Positions 25,901-37,276 of a DNA stretch of 64,000 nt are shown piece after piece; within the stretch, counting starts at the first letter, position 1, and the number at the start of each line of letters is the position of its first letter. The DNA lies in the NCBI RefSeq assembly GCF_030864355.1, contig NC_083398.1:2046001-2110000 (forward strand). Reading direction: 5' to 3'. This DNA is from Cutaneotrichosporon cavernicola (taxonomy: Eukaryota > Basidiomycota > Tremellomycetes > Trichosporonales > Trichosporonaceae). A program made the position numbers and the translations under genes. The notes under the pieces were generated by a model, which saw only the letters and a program-made list of their open reading frames with translations, was not told where the DNA came from and did not search any database.

Positions 25901-28060
25901 GCTCTTCCCACTCCCGCTGCCGCCGACGATGAACGTCAACTCGCCACAGGGGAGGAAGAGGTCTACGCCGCGCAACACGAGCTGCCGCGGCCGGGAGGGG
26001 TATGCGAAGAAGAGAGACTTGAACTCGAACTCGCCCTTGAGGCGGACAACTTTGCGGGCGGCGGGCCGCTCCTCGTCCACCTCCTGAATGACGGTGAGGA
26101 GGGACGCGAGGGACGCCTTGCCCTTGTTGACGATCATGAGCTGGGGTGGTGCAGTTTGCAGCGCCGCTGCTCCTAGAAGGCACGAGAAGAAGACGGTCAT
26201 GACGTCGGCCACCGTCGCCTTGCCTTTGTTCACGAGGATCGCACCATACCAGAATCCGACGATGAACATGAGCATGACGAGAAAGTCGTTGAGACCCATG
26301 CATTGAGCCCATACGAGCGCCTGGCGTACGAGTTGCCCCTTGGCTTTCACGACGAGGGTATTAAACCGGGCGACTTCGGCTGACTGGGCGTTGTGCGCTT
26401 TGACGGTTGCGATGGCTGCGGCCGTGCGTTCGGCGGTGGTGGCGGCCTCAGCGAACGCACGCCGCTCCGTCGTTTGGCTCTTGTTCGCCGAGCGCTCGGT
26501 GAGGGCGTTCAGCGCTGCCAGGAAGGGAAGGGAAGACAGGGTGACGATGGCGAGAGTGGGAAGCTTGATGAGTCCCAGGACGAAGCATGCGATGAAGCTA
26601 GCTATGTTCTGCACGAGAAGGCCGGTCGAGAGGCTCGAGGCGATTCGCACGTCGTCCGTCTCGCGCGCAAACTTGCCCATCAACCCGCCAGAGCCCACCG
26701 CATCCCCACCAGCCGCTTCCGCCGTCCCCATCCCAGTGTCGTACCATGCCATGGACTTGGATCTCACGCCGTCATACACCCGCCTCCGGAGATACGCCGT
26801 TGACGTCTCTCCGAAGTACGTCCAGCCCACAAACACACCATACTCGCTCAGCGCGAACACTCCCCCGGCGCCGACGAGCTTCAGGCTCGCCGTGCCGACG
26901 ACGCGGAGGAGCGTCACTTTCTGCTCATGCGTCGCGGCCTGATAAGGCGGGAATGCGGCGAGTGCACCAAAAGCACTCCCGATCACAGTCGAGATGAAAG
27001 GTTGGACCGCCGCGGCTACGAGACTGGCCATGATGGCGGGGAGGAGGTACCCGAGACGTGGGCCGATAGGGATGAGGCTGTAAAACTGGCGGAAGGAGGG
27101 CTGGATGGGCGGCGGAGGCGGTGGTCGCGACATTGGCCGCATAAATACCTCAGGGATGCTGGCGGCCTTGAAGCTTAGGGCGGGGGTTATGGGCGGGCTT
27201 GCGGCGGACAGGCGAGTTGACGTCCGTTGGGACTCTGTAGCTGCCATATGGGCCGCCGCAATCGCACGGTACTGCTCCTCAATACCCTCCAAAGGACCCT
27301 TGACACTCGACGGCGGCGAGCGCGTCGAGTGAACGTATCCGGGCTGGGTGCGCGCTCGGCCACTCTTGCGCCGCGTGTCGTCGGGCGGCTCAAGCGAGGC
27401 CCTGCTCAGTTCGCGCGTGTTTGTCAAAGGCTCAGGCGTGTCTGCCGCATGGGCGGCCTTATCCGGTTTCTTGTTGACGTCCAAGCCCTCGATAACGACG
27501 CCGGACTGAGGACTCCATCGCTTCTGGGTCAGGTCTATGCTGTCGCGCGCGCGTGCCTCGCGGATAGACAGTGTCTTGGGTGACTTGGGGCCAGCGGGCT
27601 CTTTGTCCTTGGGTTGGGGGCCTTCGCGTGGACCTTTCTTGTGCGAAAGCGGGTTCTCAGGCGTGACCAAGTTCTCAGTCTGGAGCGACGAGGGCCCATC
27701 AGGCTCTCTCTTGATCGCATCTTGCTGGAGGGTCTTACGCTCTGCCGAGTCCCCGCTGAGCTGGGACTGGCGGCTCGGAGATCTAGTAGGCTTGATTGGG
27801 GGAGAGGATGGTGCGGGTGTGGGCGTGGCCTGGGTAGGCTGAAGCGCCATCTCGTCACTGTATTGTAAACGCGGGCGGAAGCCAGAGAGGAATGAGCGGA
27901 TGCGCGACGAGTTCTGTATGAGCGGACTACAAGAGTTGACGCTTGAAGGAGATGGAGAGGGGGATCGATGGGATGAAGAGGGAGACGGAGTGTGGGACGG
28001 GTGCCATTGTTCGAGTGGATATCTGTCGGCGGCCGAGGCCATAGCGCGTTGAAGTAGCAT
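22962..28060 (-). CDS. STE6: STE6-type ABC exporter (mating pheromone transporter)
   Basis: Full-length ABC-B transporter, likely plasma-membrane exporter of a farnesylated mating peptide. Exons 28060-24209, 24174-24012, 23980-23858, 23827-23160 and 23126-22962 give 1,656 residues. The first 320 residues are Ser/Pro-rich and disordered. TMD1 (about 323-640) is followed by NBD1: Walker A GGSGSGKST, signature LSGGQKQR, Walker B LILDEAT, H-loop ITHD. An acidic linker (EDEEEEEDLDEL) precedes TMD2, then NBD2 with GPSGAGKST, ISGGQAQR, LILDEATSALD and ITHS. NBD1 wording such as DACRMALI, GYDTMLGNGG and ITHDLSQIKDNDFLYVM is very close to yeast Ste6 rather than other MDR pumps. Introns are 34, 31, 30 and 33 nt; the last two are stop-free multiples of three, so a naive model would add 21 residues. 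Start could also be the second ATG at 28042. Confidence 0.88.
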
Positions 28061-28709
28061 CCTTTGCTGTCGGAGGTGGTAAGGACGGGGGTGGACGTCA
28101 GGGGCCGCGGAATGGCGTTCAGTAATGTATGTCAGTCAAAAGTCGACCCGTTCAGAGCGTAGTTGGGCGTTGTCATCAGTTGCAGTACATTGTTGTTGGT
28201 ATCGCATCTGGATCAGCGCGACTATCCTTTCGCTCACCGACCTTGATGTGCTTGATCTGTCCATTATCAGTTGCACTTAATGATTGTGGGTGAGCGATAA
28301 AGTGAGGAATCTGGTACGGGTGCCGAGAATTGCGAGAGGATCGGACCAAAGTATAGCATGGGGCCGTCTGTACACGCGGTATGTTGGGCAAAGGCGGCTA
28401 AAAGGTGTTCAAGAGGGGAAAGTCGGCGGCGGCGCGCCACGATACGATACTTCTTTTGGCCCTCCTTGCTCCCTGGCGGTCAGCCATCCCCGTTGCCCGA
28501 TACACGTCCGTCGGGCGCGGGCATCGAGTGCGATGGCGTCTCGGCGCCCGGCGATGGGTGCAACGCAAGTCACAGCGGGGCTGCCACAGCGCGAGGAAGG
28601 GGTCAAAGTGGGTTGATAGTACTCGAGACAAATACAATCATGGGAGACGCAGTCAGACTCTCCCACGGTGGCCTTCTGGTCGACCTGCACGGCCCTTACA
28701 CGTGACTCA

Positions 28710-28757
28710 ACTCCGGACCGGTCAACCCAACGCCACCGCGTGTGCCGCCCGGTCCGG
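28710..28757. promoter_or_regulatory. Paired CCGGACCGG motifs, inverted
   Basis: ACTCCGGACCGG at 28,710-28,721 and CCGGTCCGG at 28,749-28,757 place the CGG-N-CCG palindrome core twice, 180 and 145 bp upstream of the dehydratase start. Such CGG repeats are typical Zn2Cys6 regulator sites. The same 12-mer occurs upstream of the polyol dehydrogenase at 40.8 kb. Confidence 0.45.
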
Positions 28758-28856
28758 CGCCCGGCCCGGACGGCCCGCTAACTCCGGTCCTACTATGCTA
28801 CTTCCGCTCCACGCCCACCCCTTCCGGAGACAACCAGGCCCATCTTTCCAACACGC

Positions 28857-28864
28857 TTTATAAT
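28857..28864 (+). promoter_or_regulatory. TATA-like element (TTTATAAT)
   Basis: TTTATAAT about 38 bp upstream of the dehydratase ATG, a plausible core promoter element. Confidence 0.45.
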
Positions 28865-28901
28865 AGCGCAAGCACTAGTACTCACAACCACAAAGAACAC
28901 C

Positions 28902-30445
28902 ATGGCGCAGCAGAATTCTGGCAAGATCTCCAAGTTTGAGGTGCACGGTGAGTTTAATCTGGAAGTCTAGAAGCTGACAGCAGATGTGCGGTTCCCGACC
29001 AACGTCACTGGCGACGGGACGGACGCCATGAACAAGGAGTGCGATTACTCGAGCGCTATGGTCGTGTTCGAGACGGACACGGGGCTCAAGGGCTACGGAA
29101 TGACTTTTACTATTGGGCGCGGAAACGATATTGTTTGCTACGCCATCAAGGAGGTGGCTAATCGGATTGTTGGGATGGATGCCGAGGAGATCTTTGCCGA
29201 CATGGGCAAGTTCTTCGACTTCCGTGAGTATCTCCTCGGCTTGTATCGACTCTCTCCTTTAACCGCAAGCTCTTTAGGTCGTTTGAGCTCACACCAGTCG
29301 TCGCGGACCCGCAGCACCGCTGGCTCGGACCCGAGAAGGGCGTTATCCACCTCGCTACTGCCGCTGTGTCCAACGCTCTGTGGGACATGTACGCCAAGGC
29401 TCGTGGAAAGCCGCTTTGGAAGCTCATTGTCGACTTTACGCCCGAAGAGTTTGTCAAGTCGACTTGTTTCCGGTACATTACCGACGCGATTACCAAGGAC
29501 GAGGCACTTGCTCTGCTTAAGAAGCAGGAGGCTGGCAAGGCGGCGCGCGAGAAGGAGGTCATTGAGCGCGGATATCCGGCGTACACCACATCTGTTGGGT
29601 GGTTGGGCTACGACGATGCCAAGGTCGAGCGCCTGACCAAGGAGGCGCTTGCCCAGGGCTTCAACCACTTCAAGCTCAAGGTTGGCGCCGATGTCGAGGA
29701 CGACCTCCGGCGCGCAAAGCTCATCCGGAGCATTATCGATAACCCGGCCAACATGCCTGCTGGGCGGACTGTGGACCCCAAGACTATCGAGGGCAAGAAT
29801 GCTGGTCCGACAGGGTGCGTGCTCATGGTGGACGCCAACCAGGTCTGGGACGTGCCTCAGGCTATCGAGTACATGAAGCAGCTTGAGCCCATCAAGCCTT
29901 GGTTCATTGAGGAGCCTACTGCTCCAGATGATGCTGTGGGCCACGCCGCTATCCGCAAAGCCCTCAAGCCATACGGAATTGGTGTGGCGACTGGCGAGCA
30001 CGCACACAACCGCATGACTTTCAAGCAGCTTCTGCAGCTCGACGCCATCGACGTTTGCCAGATCGACTCGTGTCGCGTCGGCGGCGTGCAGGAGATTCTT
30101 GCGATTCTGCTCATGAGCGCCAAGTTTGGCGTGCCCGTTTGTCCTCACGCCGGTGGTGTCGGACTGTGCGAGTACGTCATCCACCTCTCGCTTATCGACT
30201 ACATCTGCGTTAGCGGGACCATGGACCGCAACGTCCTCGAATTTGTCGACCACCTCCACGAGCACTTCCTCTTCCCCGTGTCCATCAACAAGGACGGCCG
30301 ATACAACGTCCCCCTCGACCCTAAGACCGGGTACAGCATCGAGATGTTCGACCAGAGCATGATGGACTATGCGTTCCCCGAGGGCGCGTACTGGGTCGCC
30401 GCCGCCAAGGGCGAGCCGTTTGCCGGCGCTCCTCAGGCCCACTAG
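28902..30445 (+). CDS. L-fuconate dehydratase-like enolase-superfamily enzyme
   Basis: Enolase-superfamily sugar-acid dehydratase, closest in wording to L-fuconate dehydratase (human ENOSF1), which makes 2-keto-3-deoxy-L-fuconate. Exons 28902-28947, 28984-29223 and 29298-30445 give 477 residues. Marker strings: VRFPTNVTGDGTDAM, RWLGPEKGVIHLATAAVSNA, FRYITDAIT, GYPAYTTSVGWLGY, the KxK pair in FKLKVGA, metal ligands in MVDANQ and WFIEEPTAPDD, then ATGEHAHNR and VPVCPHAGGVGLCE. The second intron is ambiguous: 74 nt (29224-29297) gives an alignment of exact family length, while a 35-nt intron at 29251-29285 would insert extra residues. Likely role is catabolism of L-fucose, L-galactose or a similar 6-deoxy sugar acid; substrate is inferred. 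Confidence 0.9.
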
Positions 30446-31063
30446 ATTACGCTGTATTATGAATATTGGTTTGCGGTTTGCGTGGCTGCTGGCTCGTGTG
30501 CCAGCGTGGCAACGAAGTGACGGTGACTGCCAGGAAGGACGTACCTGAGCAGAGGCGAGGAGAAGTTCGAAGCTACCCCCATCTGAGATTATCATCTTCC
30601 CGCGAACGCCCCACTGTCCTCTGAGCTGTGACTCTCTTAGGTCGTCACAGTTCGCAGGGCCTGTCGCTACCCCCTAATTCTATCTCTGCCACGCTACGCA
30701 TGGAGGCGCACGAGGACTTTCCCACGTCGCTCATCCCCGGGGTTACGTATCATTATTCCTGCTATCATCGTCAGCATCGCTGGAGTACGAGTGGAATCGC
30801 TTAGGCCAGGTGCCACAAGGAGGAACGTCAACGACCTGAACGTGTGCATGAGCTCCTGCTTTAGTGACATCTCCGAGCGCATGAAGGTGCGCGGCAGAGT
30901 TATCGATAGGGTGCAGGTGGACAATCTCGCCGGCTTGCTCGAGGGCGCTACGCAGGTAGTAGTCCCGATCACCTGTAACGCATAAATGCATAAGGCGTGA
31001 GATAACAAACGGGTATAGGGGATTAGGTGGTACGAGCTCAACAGTGGAGTTAAATGAGGGAGA
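30446..31063. other. Unusually long convergent intergenic region
   Basis: 618 bp between the 3' ends of the dehydratase and DSK2, where most other convergent pairs here are 40-230 bp apart. Both strands stay open: plus-strand frame about 30,640-30,985 (contains RRNVNDLNVCMSSCFSDISERM) and minus-strand frames over the same stretch. No family match, no start or splice pattern I trust. Could hold a non-coding RNA, a relic, or nothing. Confidence 0.4.
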
Positions 31064-32496
31064 TTAGGGGGCGTTGTCCATCTGCCCCGAGAAGATGAGC
31101 TCAAGGGCCGCCTCGACATTGCCACCCGTCCGGCGAAGGGCACGGATGTTCTTTTCCGAATCCCACAGGCCCATCGCGCTCAGCTGGCCGAGCTGCGTCG
31201 CGTAGATCTCCTCGGGAGGCCGCGTGTCAGCGGGCGGGGTCGGCGCGCCGAACGGGTTACCGCCGAACATCGCGGGGTCCATCGCGAAGGGATTGAAGCC
31301 ACCGCCTGCACCGCCGGCACCACCACCACCAAACAGAGCTGCGAAAGGGTTTGCAGCGCCTGCGCCTGCACCCGTGCCAGCGCCGGGGCCCGTACCTGCA
31401 CCAGCCCCACCAGCCGGAGGAGAGCCGGCGCGGTTGGCACCACCCTGAGGGGCGAAGAGGTTGGGGAAGGGGTCGGTGGGAGCGTTCTGTGTGCCGGGAC
31501 CAGTGCCACCTGCAGCACCAGCGCCGCCACCTCCGAACATGCCGGGGAAGCCACCCATGCCACCCATGCCACCCATGCCACCGGCGCCGGGACCACCACC
31601 GCTGCCCTGCATCGCCGCTTGCATCTGCATCATCTGGCGTCAGCTCGCACACCATAGGAAGCTCACCGCGCGCAGCGTCTCAGGATTGCTGATCATCTGC
31701 CGGAACATGGGGCTCTGCATCATCTGGCGGACCTGCGGGCCCATCGCGGCGAGCTGAGGGTTGGACGCGATCATCTGATGTGAGCTGAGATAGGGCAACT
31801 GCATACTCACCTGGTCAACGACCTCTGGGCGCGAGAGCAGGTCGCTCATTTGGCGCAGGAAGTCGGGGTTGTCCATGAGGCCGGTCATCTGCTGTTAGCT
31901 AGGGCGAGCCAGCAAACTCACGGCATTGGGGTCGTTGAGGTTACCGAGACCCATGCCCTGGAACGGGTTGAAGCCCGCGAGACCCTGCTGTCAGCGACGC
32001 ATCCACGCCCACATACGTGGTGGTAGTTCTCGACGCCATCAACGACGTTGCCAGCGGCCAGTCCAGTGCCCATGTTGGTGGGGAGGCGGGCGGTCTGGGC
32101 GGTGCTGCTCTCGGTGGCGGGCTTGGCCGTGCCCTTGACCATGTGGATCGTGTGGCCGCTCTGGATCTTATACGACGCGATCGTGTCTGGGTCCTTGAGG
32201 ACCTTGCCTGATATCAGTTAGGAACGAAGGAGCGCGCACCAGAGTAGATCAAGCGCTGGCGGTCCTTCTCAACATCGCTCTTGGCAGAAATGGCCTCCTT
32301 GAGGTCGGCGACTGTCTTGGAGGGCGCGATTGTGATGCTCAGTTTGAGCTCCGAGGGGCCCTTGACGGTGCTGCGGTCAGTCTGGTGCTACGTGGGCCAA
32401 GGACGGGCGCCGCGCCACCGCGCGACGGAGCTAGGAACTGGCAGCTGGGAGGACGCACATGGTGACGTCCGGTGCAGACGAGGACGCGTCAGCCAT
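31064..32496 (-). CDS. DSK2: DSK2/ubiquilin ubiquitin shuttle
   Basis: Proteasome shuttle factor linking ubiquitinated clients to the 26S proteasome. Seven exons (32496-32459, 32370-32240, 32207-32017, 31984-31922, 31888-31811, 31774-31667, 31633-31064) give 392 residues. An N-terminal ubiquitin-like domain (LKLSITIAPSKTVADLKEAI, RLIYSGKVLKD, SGHTIHMVKG), a STI1 segment (LMDNPDFLRQMSDLLSRPE, MIASNPQLAAMGPQVRQMM), a Gly/Ala/Pro low-complexity stretch (MGGMGGMGGFPGMFG) and a C-terminal UBA (YATQLGQLSAMGLWDSEKN, GGNVEAALELIFSG) occur in the usual order. Five of six introns are 32-36 nt; the 36-nt one inside STI1 is stop-free and in frame. The first intron is longer (88 nt). Length is typical of fungal Dsk2. 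Confidence 0.96.
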
Positions 32497-33357
32497 TGTT
32501 GTAGTGGATGGTGGGTGGTTAAGGGGAGGAGGATGGAAAGTGAATAGAAGAGAGGAAGAGTGAAAGAGAGAATGAGCGATGTAAGGGAAGGTTATCGAAT
32601 GATGGGTGATTGCTAATGGCTAATACATCGGCTCAGTGCGGCAGTGGTGGGTTGATGGTGGAGGTAAGCTCAAGGGCAACCATGGGCCAGTATAGGGGTC
32701 GTCTGCTTGCTGCCTGCTGCCTGTTGCCTGCTGCCTGCCCATGCCCAATGCCCAATGCCCGAACCTCAATCAATCCCTTGACCTGACCTGCCACGTTCAC
32801 CAATCTACTCCACATACGTGTCGTCTACCTCTCTGCATTGTTTCCTCATTTCTTCTTCCACAGTCCCACAAGCACACTGTTTGGCAACATCTGCATCAAA
32901 AGGTCTGTCAATTAGTGGCACAGTAGACAAGCAAACTGCTGCAGCGGAAAGCCGCGTTTGGGCCAAGATGCTCCTCCGGAACCGAACATCCGGTACTTGC
33001 CTCCTTCCCTCGGGGCAGGCCAACCTGCCAACCGGCCAACCGCGCAACCAGACCAGTTTTGGCGTGCTCGTCCGCGTCGCATCTGCAGAGCTCAGCTGCT
33101 AATTCTTAGGCTGATCAGGCATGTGATGTGGCGGGGATCAGATAACGTCCTTGCGCGGATTCAAAAGCCCCAAGATCTGATGTGACACACGCAAAAGGAG
33201 GCTGCAGAAGTCAGATGTCGGCGTTCAAGATCGCTGTCCGCTCTCCTCGATCCGAGGGGCAGTCCTCGTCCGTCAAATCGAGCCAAAGATGTACCGCCGA
33301 GATGGCATATCACGCTGCAGATCCACATATCCTGCAGCTCTATCCAAAACCCAATGT
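32497..33357. other. DSK2 upstream region
   Basis: 861 bp between two minus-strand genes: promoter of DSK2 and 3' flank of the coactosin gene. Holds short tandem repeats near 32.7 kb and GCCAACC repeats near 33.02 kb; no coding signal. Confidence 0.5.
32704..32760. repeat. TGCTGCC/TGCCCAA tandem heptamers
   Basis: Four imperfect TGCTGCC-type heptamers followed by two ATGCCCA-type units in the DSK2 upstream region. Simple slippage repeat. Confidence 0.8.
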
Positions 33358-34277
33358 CTAGTCAAACTTGCTCCGGTCGTAGTTGGCGCCGCCAGCACGA
33401 CGCATCTGCTGAACAATGTCGTCGTACTCCAAGTCTGCGGGGCACGAGGCCGAGATCTCCAGGGCGTAAGAGCGGATCACGTCCTTGACTGAACCGGTGT
33501 GGACCGACACCTGGGGTCAGACCAGCTTCACGAGTCGACATCTAGCGCATGATGGAGAATGGTGCAAGGGTTCAGGCGATTCTGGCAGCCGCGGGGATAG
33601 TGGACCATACCAGCACAGTGCTTCTCCGTCTTGAAGCACTGTGCTGAACAGGCAACGTCGCCTCGCCTACTACCGCTCCCCTGGTGTCCTCCAACGCAGC
33701 CTCCATCCCCGGCCGCCCCTCTGCCATCGCTCGAACCGATCGGGCAACCCTCTGCCGCTCATCTGCCGCACTCACCTTGGCCCTGCGCATAACCCGGACG
33801 TTCTCGCCGATCCAGATGACCAGCGCAAACTTCTCGCGGAACGAGTGGTCGTCATTCGAATACTTGACGCGCACAAAGCCAAATGACGCGTTTGCCGGGT
33901 CGAGCTTTGACGAAAACTCGGCAATGTCACCCGTGCCCGTCTCGGAGAGTACGAGCTTGTCAGACCTGTCCGACTAAAAGTCAGCGTGGTCGTGTGGTGT
34001 GATGATGGGGTATTTCAGCTGTCTAGATCAAGCTGGAAGCACAGACTGCGATTGGACGGAAAGATCGCGCTTGCTCGTGCTCTCCACAAACTCGCACCTA
34101 CTTCGTAGTTGAGCAGGAGCCAGGTGGTGTCGTCCTTGTCAGAGCGGACGGCCTCGTAGGCTAAAATGTCAGTGATAGCCCGGGCGCCAGGAACTGCGTG
34201 GAGGCCATGAGGCGTGATGACGGAGGCGAAGAAAGACACGTACCATCCTGGATCTTGGGGTCCTTGACGTCTGCCAT
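33358..34277 (-). CDS. Coactosin-like ADF-H actin-binding protein
   Basis: Small actin-filament-binding protein of the coactosin branch of the ADF homology family. Exons 34277-34244, 34160-34102, 33973-33776 and 33510-33358 give 147 residues. The fold markers are IQDAYEAVRSD, TTWLLLNYE, FGFVRVKYSNDD, KFALVIWIGENVRVMRRAKVS and the family ending MRRAGGANYD. WIGE..RAK and GGANYD separate it from cofilin. Introns are long for this window (83, 128 and 265 nt), a pattern shared with the other short conserved genes here (PCC1, UBC12). No sign of truncation. Confidence 0.92.
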
Positions 34278-34831
34278 GATGAGAATAGATGGAGGGGGAT
34301 GGGACTAGAGAGTTGTCGGGGGAAGGCGGGGGGAGGCTGATGTAAATTAATGGGAGATTAGATGAAGAGGTAGTAGTAGCAGAGGTACAGTGTACAGTGG
34401 TACAGTCAGGCCAGCCAAAGATGGTCAACCTCTTGCCTCAAAGGGCGGTAAAGGGGGGAAAGGGGGCCAGGGGGGAAAGGGGCCGATCGAGTGTGGGGCC
34501 TGAATGCGCCAATGGTCAGGGTTTCACTCACTGAGATGATTGAGCCCTGGCCAGATTTGGTTCCGTGTTTGCCCACATGGTCATGACATTGACTCACTCG
34601 AGTTGATTCACAACACGCACTCACAATCATAGTATTATTTACTCTACTCTACTCTGTCGCATCCATAAACCGTCATCATCATCTTAACCTTCACGGCGAA
34701 ACCTGTCTCTCACTCCTCAACACTTGCATCTACCCCAATCACATTCGATTACACAAACCGCGAAACCCGGCCACCACCCCCTCTCTTGGCGCTGAGCGGC
34801 GACAATCACATCCCAGCGTTGACATTTCACC
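34278..34831. other. Divergent promoter region coactosin / ADA3
   Basis: 554 bp, with a CTACT tandem run near 34,642 and CT/CA-rich sequence before the ADA3 start. No gene seen. Confidence 0.55.
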
Positions 34832-36669
34832 ATGCCGCCCAAACCCATCACCCTCTTCTCCCTCGTCCAATCCACGTCTTATCCTCCTCTACCCAGCATA
34901 GATGAGTTAGAGCAACTGTCAAATACTTTAAAGGCCCAGAGGACGGCCGCCAAGGCGCGGCTCGCCAACATGGCGCCGCCAGAGGAGGACCGAAGCCTCA
35001 AGAAACAGAAGCGCAAAGACCGGGAACAAACAGATGAGCGCGAGAGAGCGGCCTTGGCTGCAAATCAGCGCGCTGGTGCGGCACTGGAAGTCGTCGAGCG
35101 GCGACGCGTGGACACGAACTCCGACATCAAGGTCAAGCACGAGCGTGGTGAGTACTTTGACACGCTTTGCGGATGTCCTTTGAGAGTCGGAATGTGGACT
35201 CGAGGGAAGGAAGGAAGCATTCGTTACGCGTACAAGGAAGATAGCTGACGATGCAGTATCCCCAGCTCCATCGAACGCTTCGTCAGCCTCGTTCCGTCCA
35301 AACTCGCAACAAACATACGGGATGCCCAAGAAGAAGAAGCAGAAGCGCGTCGTCGACTCTGACGACGAACCCTTGTGTGAGTCACCTCTTTTGCCACCTT
35401 CTTCCTCGCTCTAAGCTGACCTCCTTAGCCCAGACACCGCAGCCCCAGGCCGCGCCCGGATTCAAGATCAAGCTCGCGCACAACAAGGGACGTCCAACGG
35501 AGAGCCCTGCACCTTCCCTCCCTGCGGCGACAGGCGGTAGCAACAACTTTGACTGGACGCCGCCACCAACACTGCAACGGCCCCTCGTTCCCAGACGTCC
35601 TGGAGTGAAGAAGCCTCTCAAACCTGGCCCGAAGCGCCAGAACGAGGTCAAGGAAGACTTCAGCGACCGGAAGGCACCTAGCCAGATCGCGTGCCAGACC
35701 TTCTGGCAGACCATTGAACCATACACGCGCGATCTCCGCCATGACGACTTGGCGCTCTTAGCGTTCAAGGCGGATCAGCCCGATCTGTTCCAGATACCGC
35801 CGCGTGGCCGGCACTTCACCGAAGTCTGGGACGAGGAGGACGGTAGCGCACCGTACACGACACCCCGCGTCTCAGTACCGCCGTTATTCCGTCAGCGTCC
35901 GCAACGTAAGGCTGCGCAAGGTATCAACTCCGTCGGCGACGTCGAAGAGCTGGGCGCGTTCTCTGAACGGTTAACTTCAGGTGTCGTCGGTGGCCAGGAC
36001 CTCGGCGAGACGTACCAGAAGGCCGTGGCTTGCATCCCAGAGCCCGAGGGCGACCCGGGACCGCTTCCCCGCACCGACGGCATCGACATGGAGGACAAGG
36101 TCAAGAAGGAGATGCGGCATATGATGCTGTTAGGCGAGCATGAAGAGGTGTGTGGTACCATGCTAGGCGGGTCGCTAATGACACAGTTTGATTCTGCCGG
36201 CCGTGAGGATGACGAGATCACGTCGTCATTGCGCACATGCCAGAGCGAGCTGCAGGTACAGATGGGGGTCAACGAACAGCGCAAGGGTCGCCTCGTCAAG
36301 CAGGCCGAGAATCGCTTGGCGTACAACGAGTACCAGGCGTACCTGGAGTCGATGGACAAGTTCATCGAGAGCGAGTGGGCGAAGCGCACGAAGAAGCACG
36401 GCTCGAGCGGTAAGAAGAAGCTCGTCAACGGCCAGGTTGTAGGCGACGGCCGTCCTTCGGTTAATGCCGAGCTCCTGCGAGTGGTGCGCCTCCGGGATCA
36501 ATGGGACAAGGCTGTGGGCTCGGTTATGAAGGCCCGGCCTGAAGGTGAGGTGCTGGGCATCCCGCGGCACAGCATCTATGAAGGCATCGGGGAGGGGGAC
36601 AAGGGTGACAATGCGTACGCGATGGATGTAGACGACGCCGACGCCGACGACGACGGCACGGCTGTGTAG
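34832..36669 (+). CDS. NGG1: SAGA/ADA histone acetyltransferase subunit ADA3
   Basis: Nuclear adaptor of the Gcn5-Ada2-Ada3 acetyltransferase module. Exons 34832-35147, 35257-35376, 35429-36147 and 36187-36669 give 545 residues. The N-terminal half is charged and disordered with a nuclear-localisation-like MPKKKKQKR. A fungal-type middle block (FWQTIEPYTRDLRHDDLALL) precedes the Ada3 C-terminal domain: DDEITSSLRTCQSELQVQM, LVKQAENRLAYNEYQAYLE, DKFIESEWAKR. The last intron (39 nt, GTGTGT..CACAG) is stop-free and in frame; removing it joins HEE to FDSAGRED, in line with the family. The tail is acidic. Assignment rests on the C-terminal domain. Confidence 0.9.
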
Positions 36670-37276
36670 CTTCATATCAGGTGTGTATGTGTAGCACTAT
36701 ATGTATCGGCGAGCAGCGGGCCCCGGCGGCAGGCCGAAGCTGCGGGCAGCCTTGTACTTTCCTATTGTTATCAGAGTTATGGGGATGACGACGTTTGGGC
36801 TAGGTGAGGAGAGGCGTGATTGGCTGAGGGGTTTGATAGTTGGTGGCTTTGCCGGCGGCATTGGTCGATAGCTGCAGCAACCAAGGGATCGAGGGATCAA
36901 GGGAGAGCAAGCAAGTAGGGGGATGAGAGAGGAACGAGTGGGGCATTTGTGCCTCGTCGTCCTTGCCAACTTGCTTGGCCATTTGGCCATTTACGCCATT
37001 TTGGGGAGGCTTTGTAGATCAAAGCAGGCGGGGACGCGGGGACGAAGCGTACAAGCGCAAGTAATTCAAACGAATAGATTCGAGGTTCGTGCCTCAAATT
37101 CAAGATGGGCAGATTGTGGATGACGACGAACCCATCACCATCTTGCAATACTTGTATACCATTGTCCAATCTGTCTACCGTCTACCGTGAGATATATTCT
37201 CACGTCAACACTTTATCAACTCATTCCCATCCATCTACCTCTTCACACACTCTCCCACCACAGATAGTCCTCCGTC
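36670..37276. other. PFK1 upstream region
   Basis: 607 bp between ADA3 3' end and the phosphofructokinase start, both plus strand. The final 80 bp is CA/CT-rich leader sequence. Nothing else recognised. Confidence 0.5.

Larger units (their letters stand above)
28061..28901. other. Divergent promoter region STE6 / L-fuconate dehydratase
   Basis: 840 bp without a credible gene. The half nearer the dehydratase is CG-rich and carries CCGGACCGG in both orientations (28,713-28,721 and 28,749-28,757) and a TATA-like element at 28,857. Short open frames at 28.3-28.9 kb overlap on both strands and have no family features. Confidence 0.6.

Noticed and set aside
29251..29285. 35-nt intron option in the L-fuconate dehydratase
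   Set aside because: It has a reasonable branch site but leaves extra residues before RWLGPEKG; the 74-nt option matches the family length exactly. Kept as an alternative only.
29138..30595. 485-codon minus-strand frame
   Set aside because: Antisense of the L-fuconate dehydratase. Strong C-ending codon bias keeps the complementary frame open; the sense strand has all active-site motifs.
30694..31143. 149-codon minus-strand frame between the dehydratase and DSK2
   Set aside because: Overlaps an equally long plus-strand frame and the DSK2 last exon in another phase; no homologous features on either strand.
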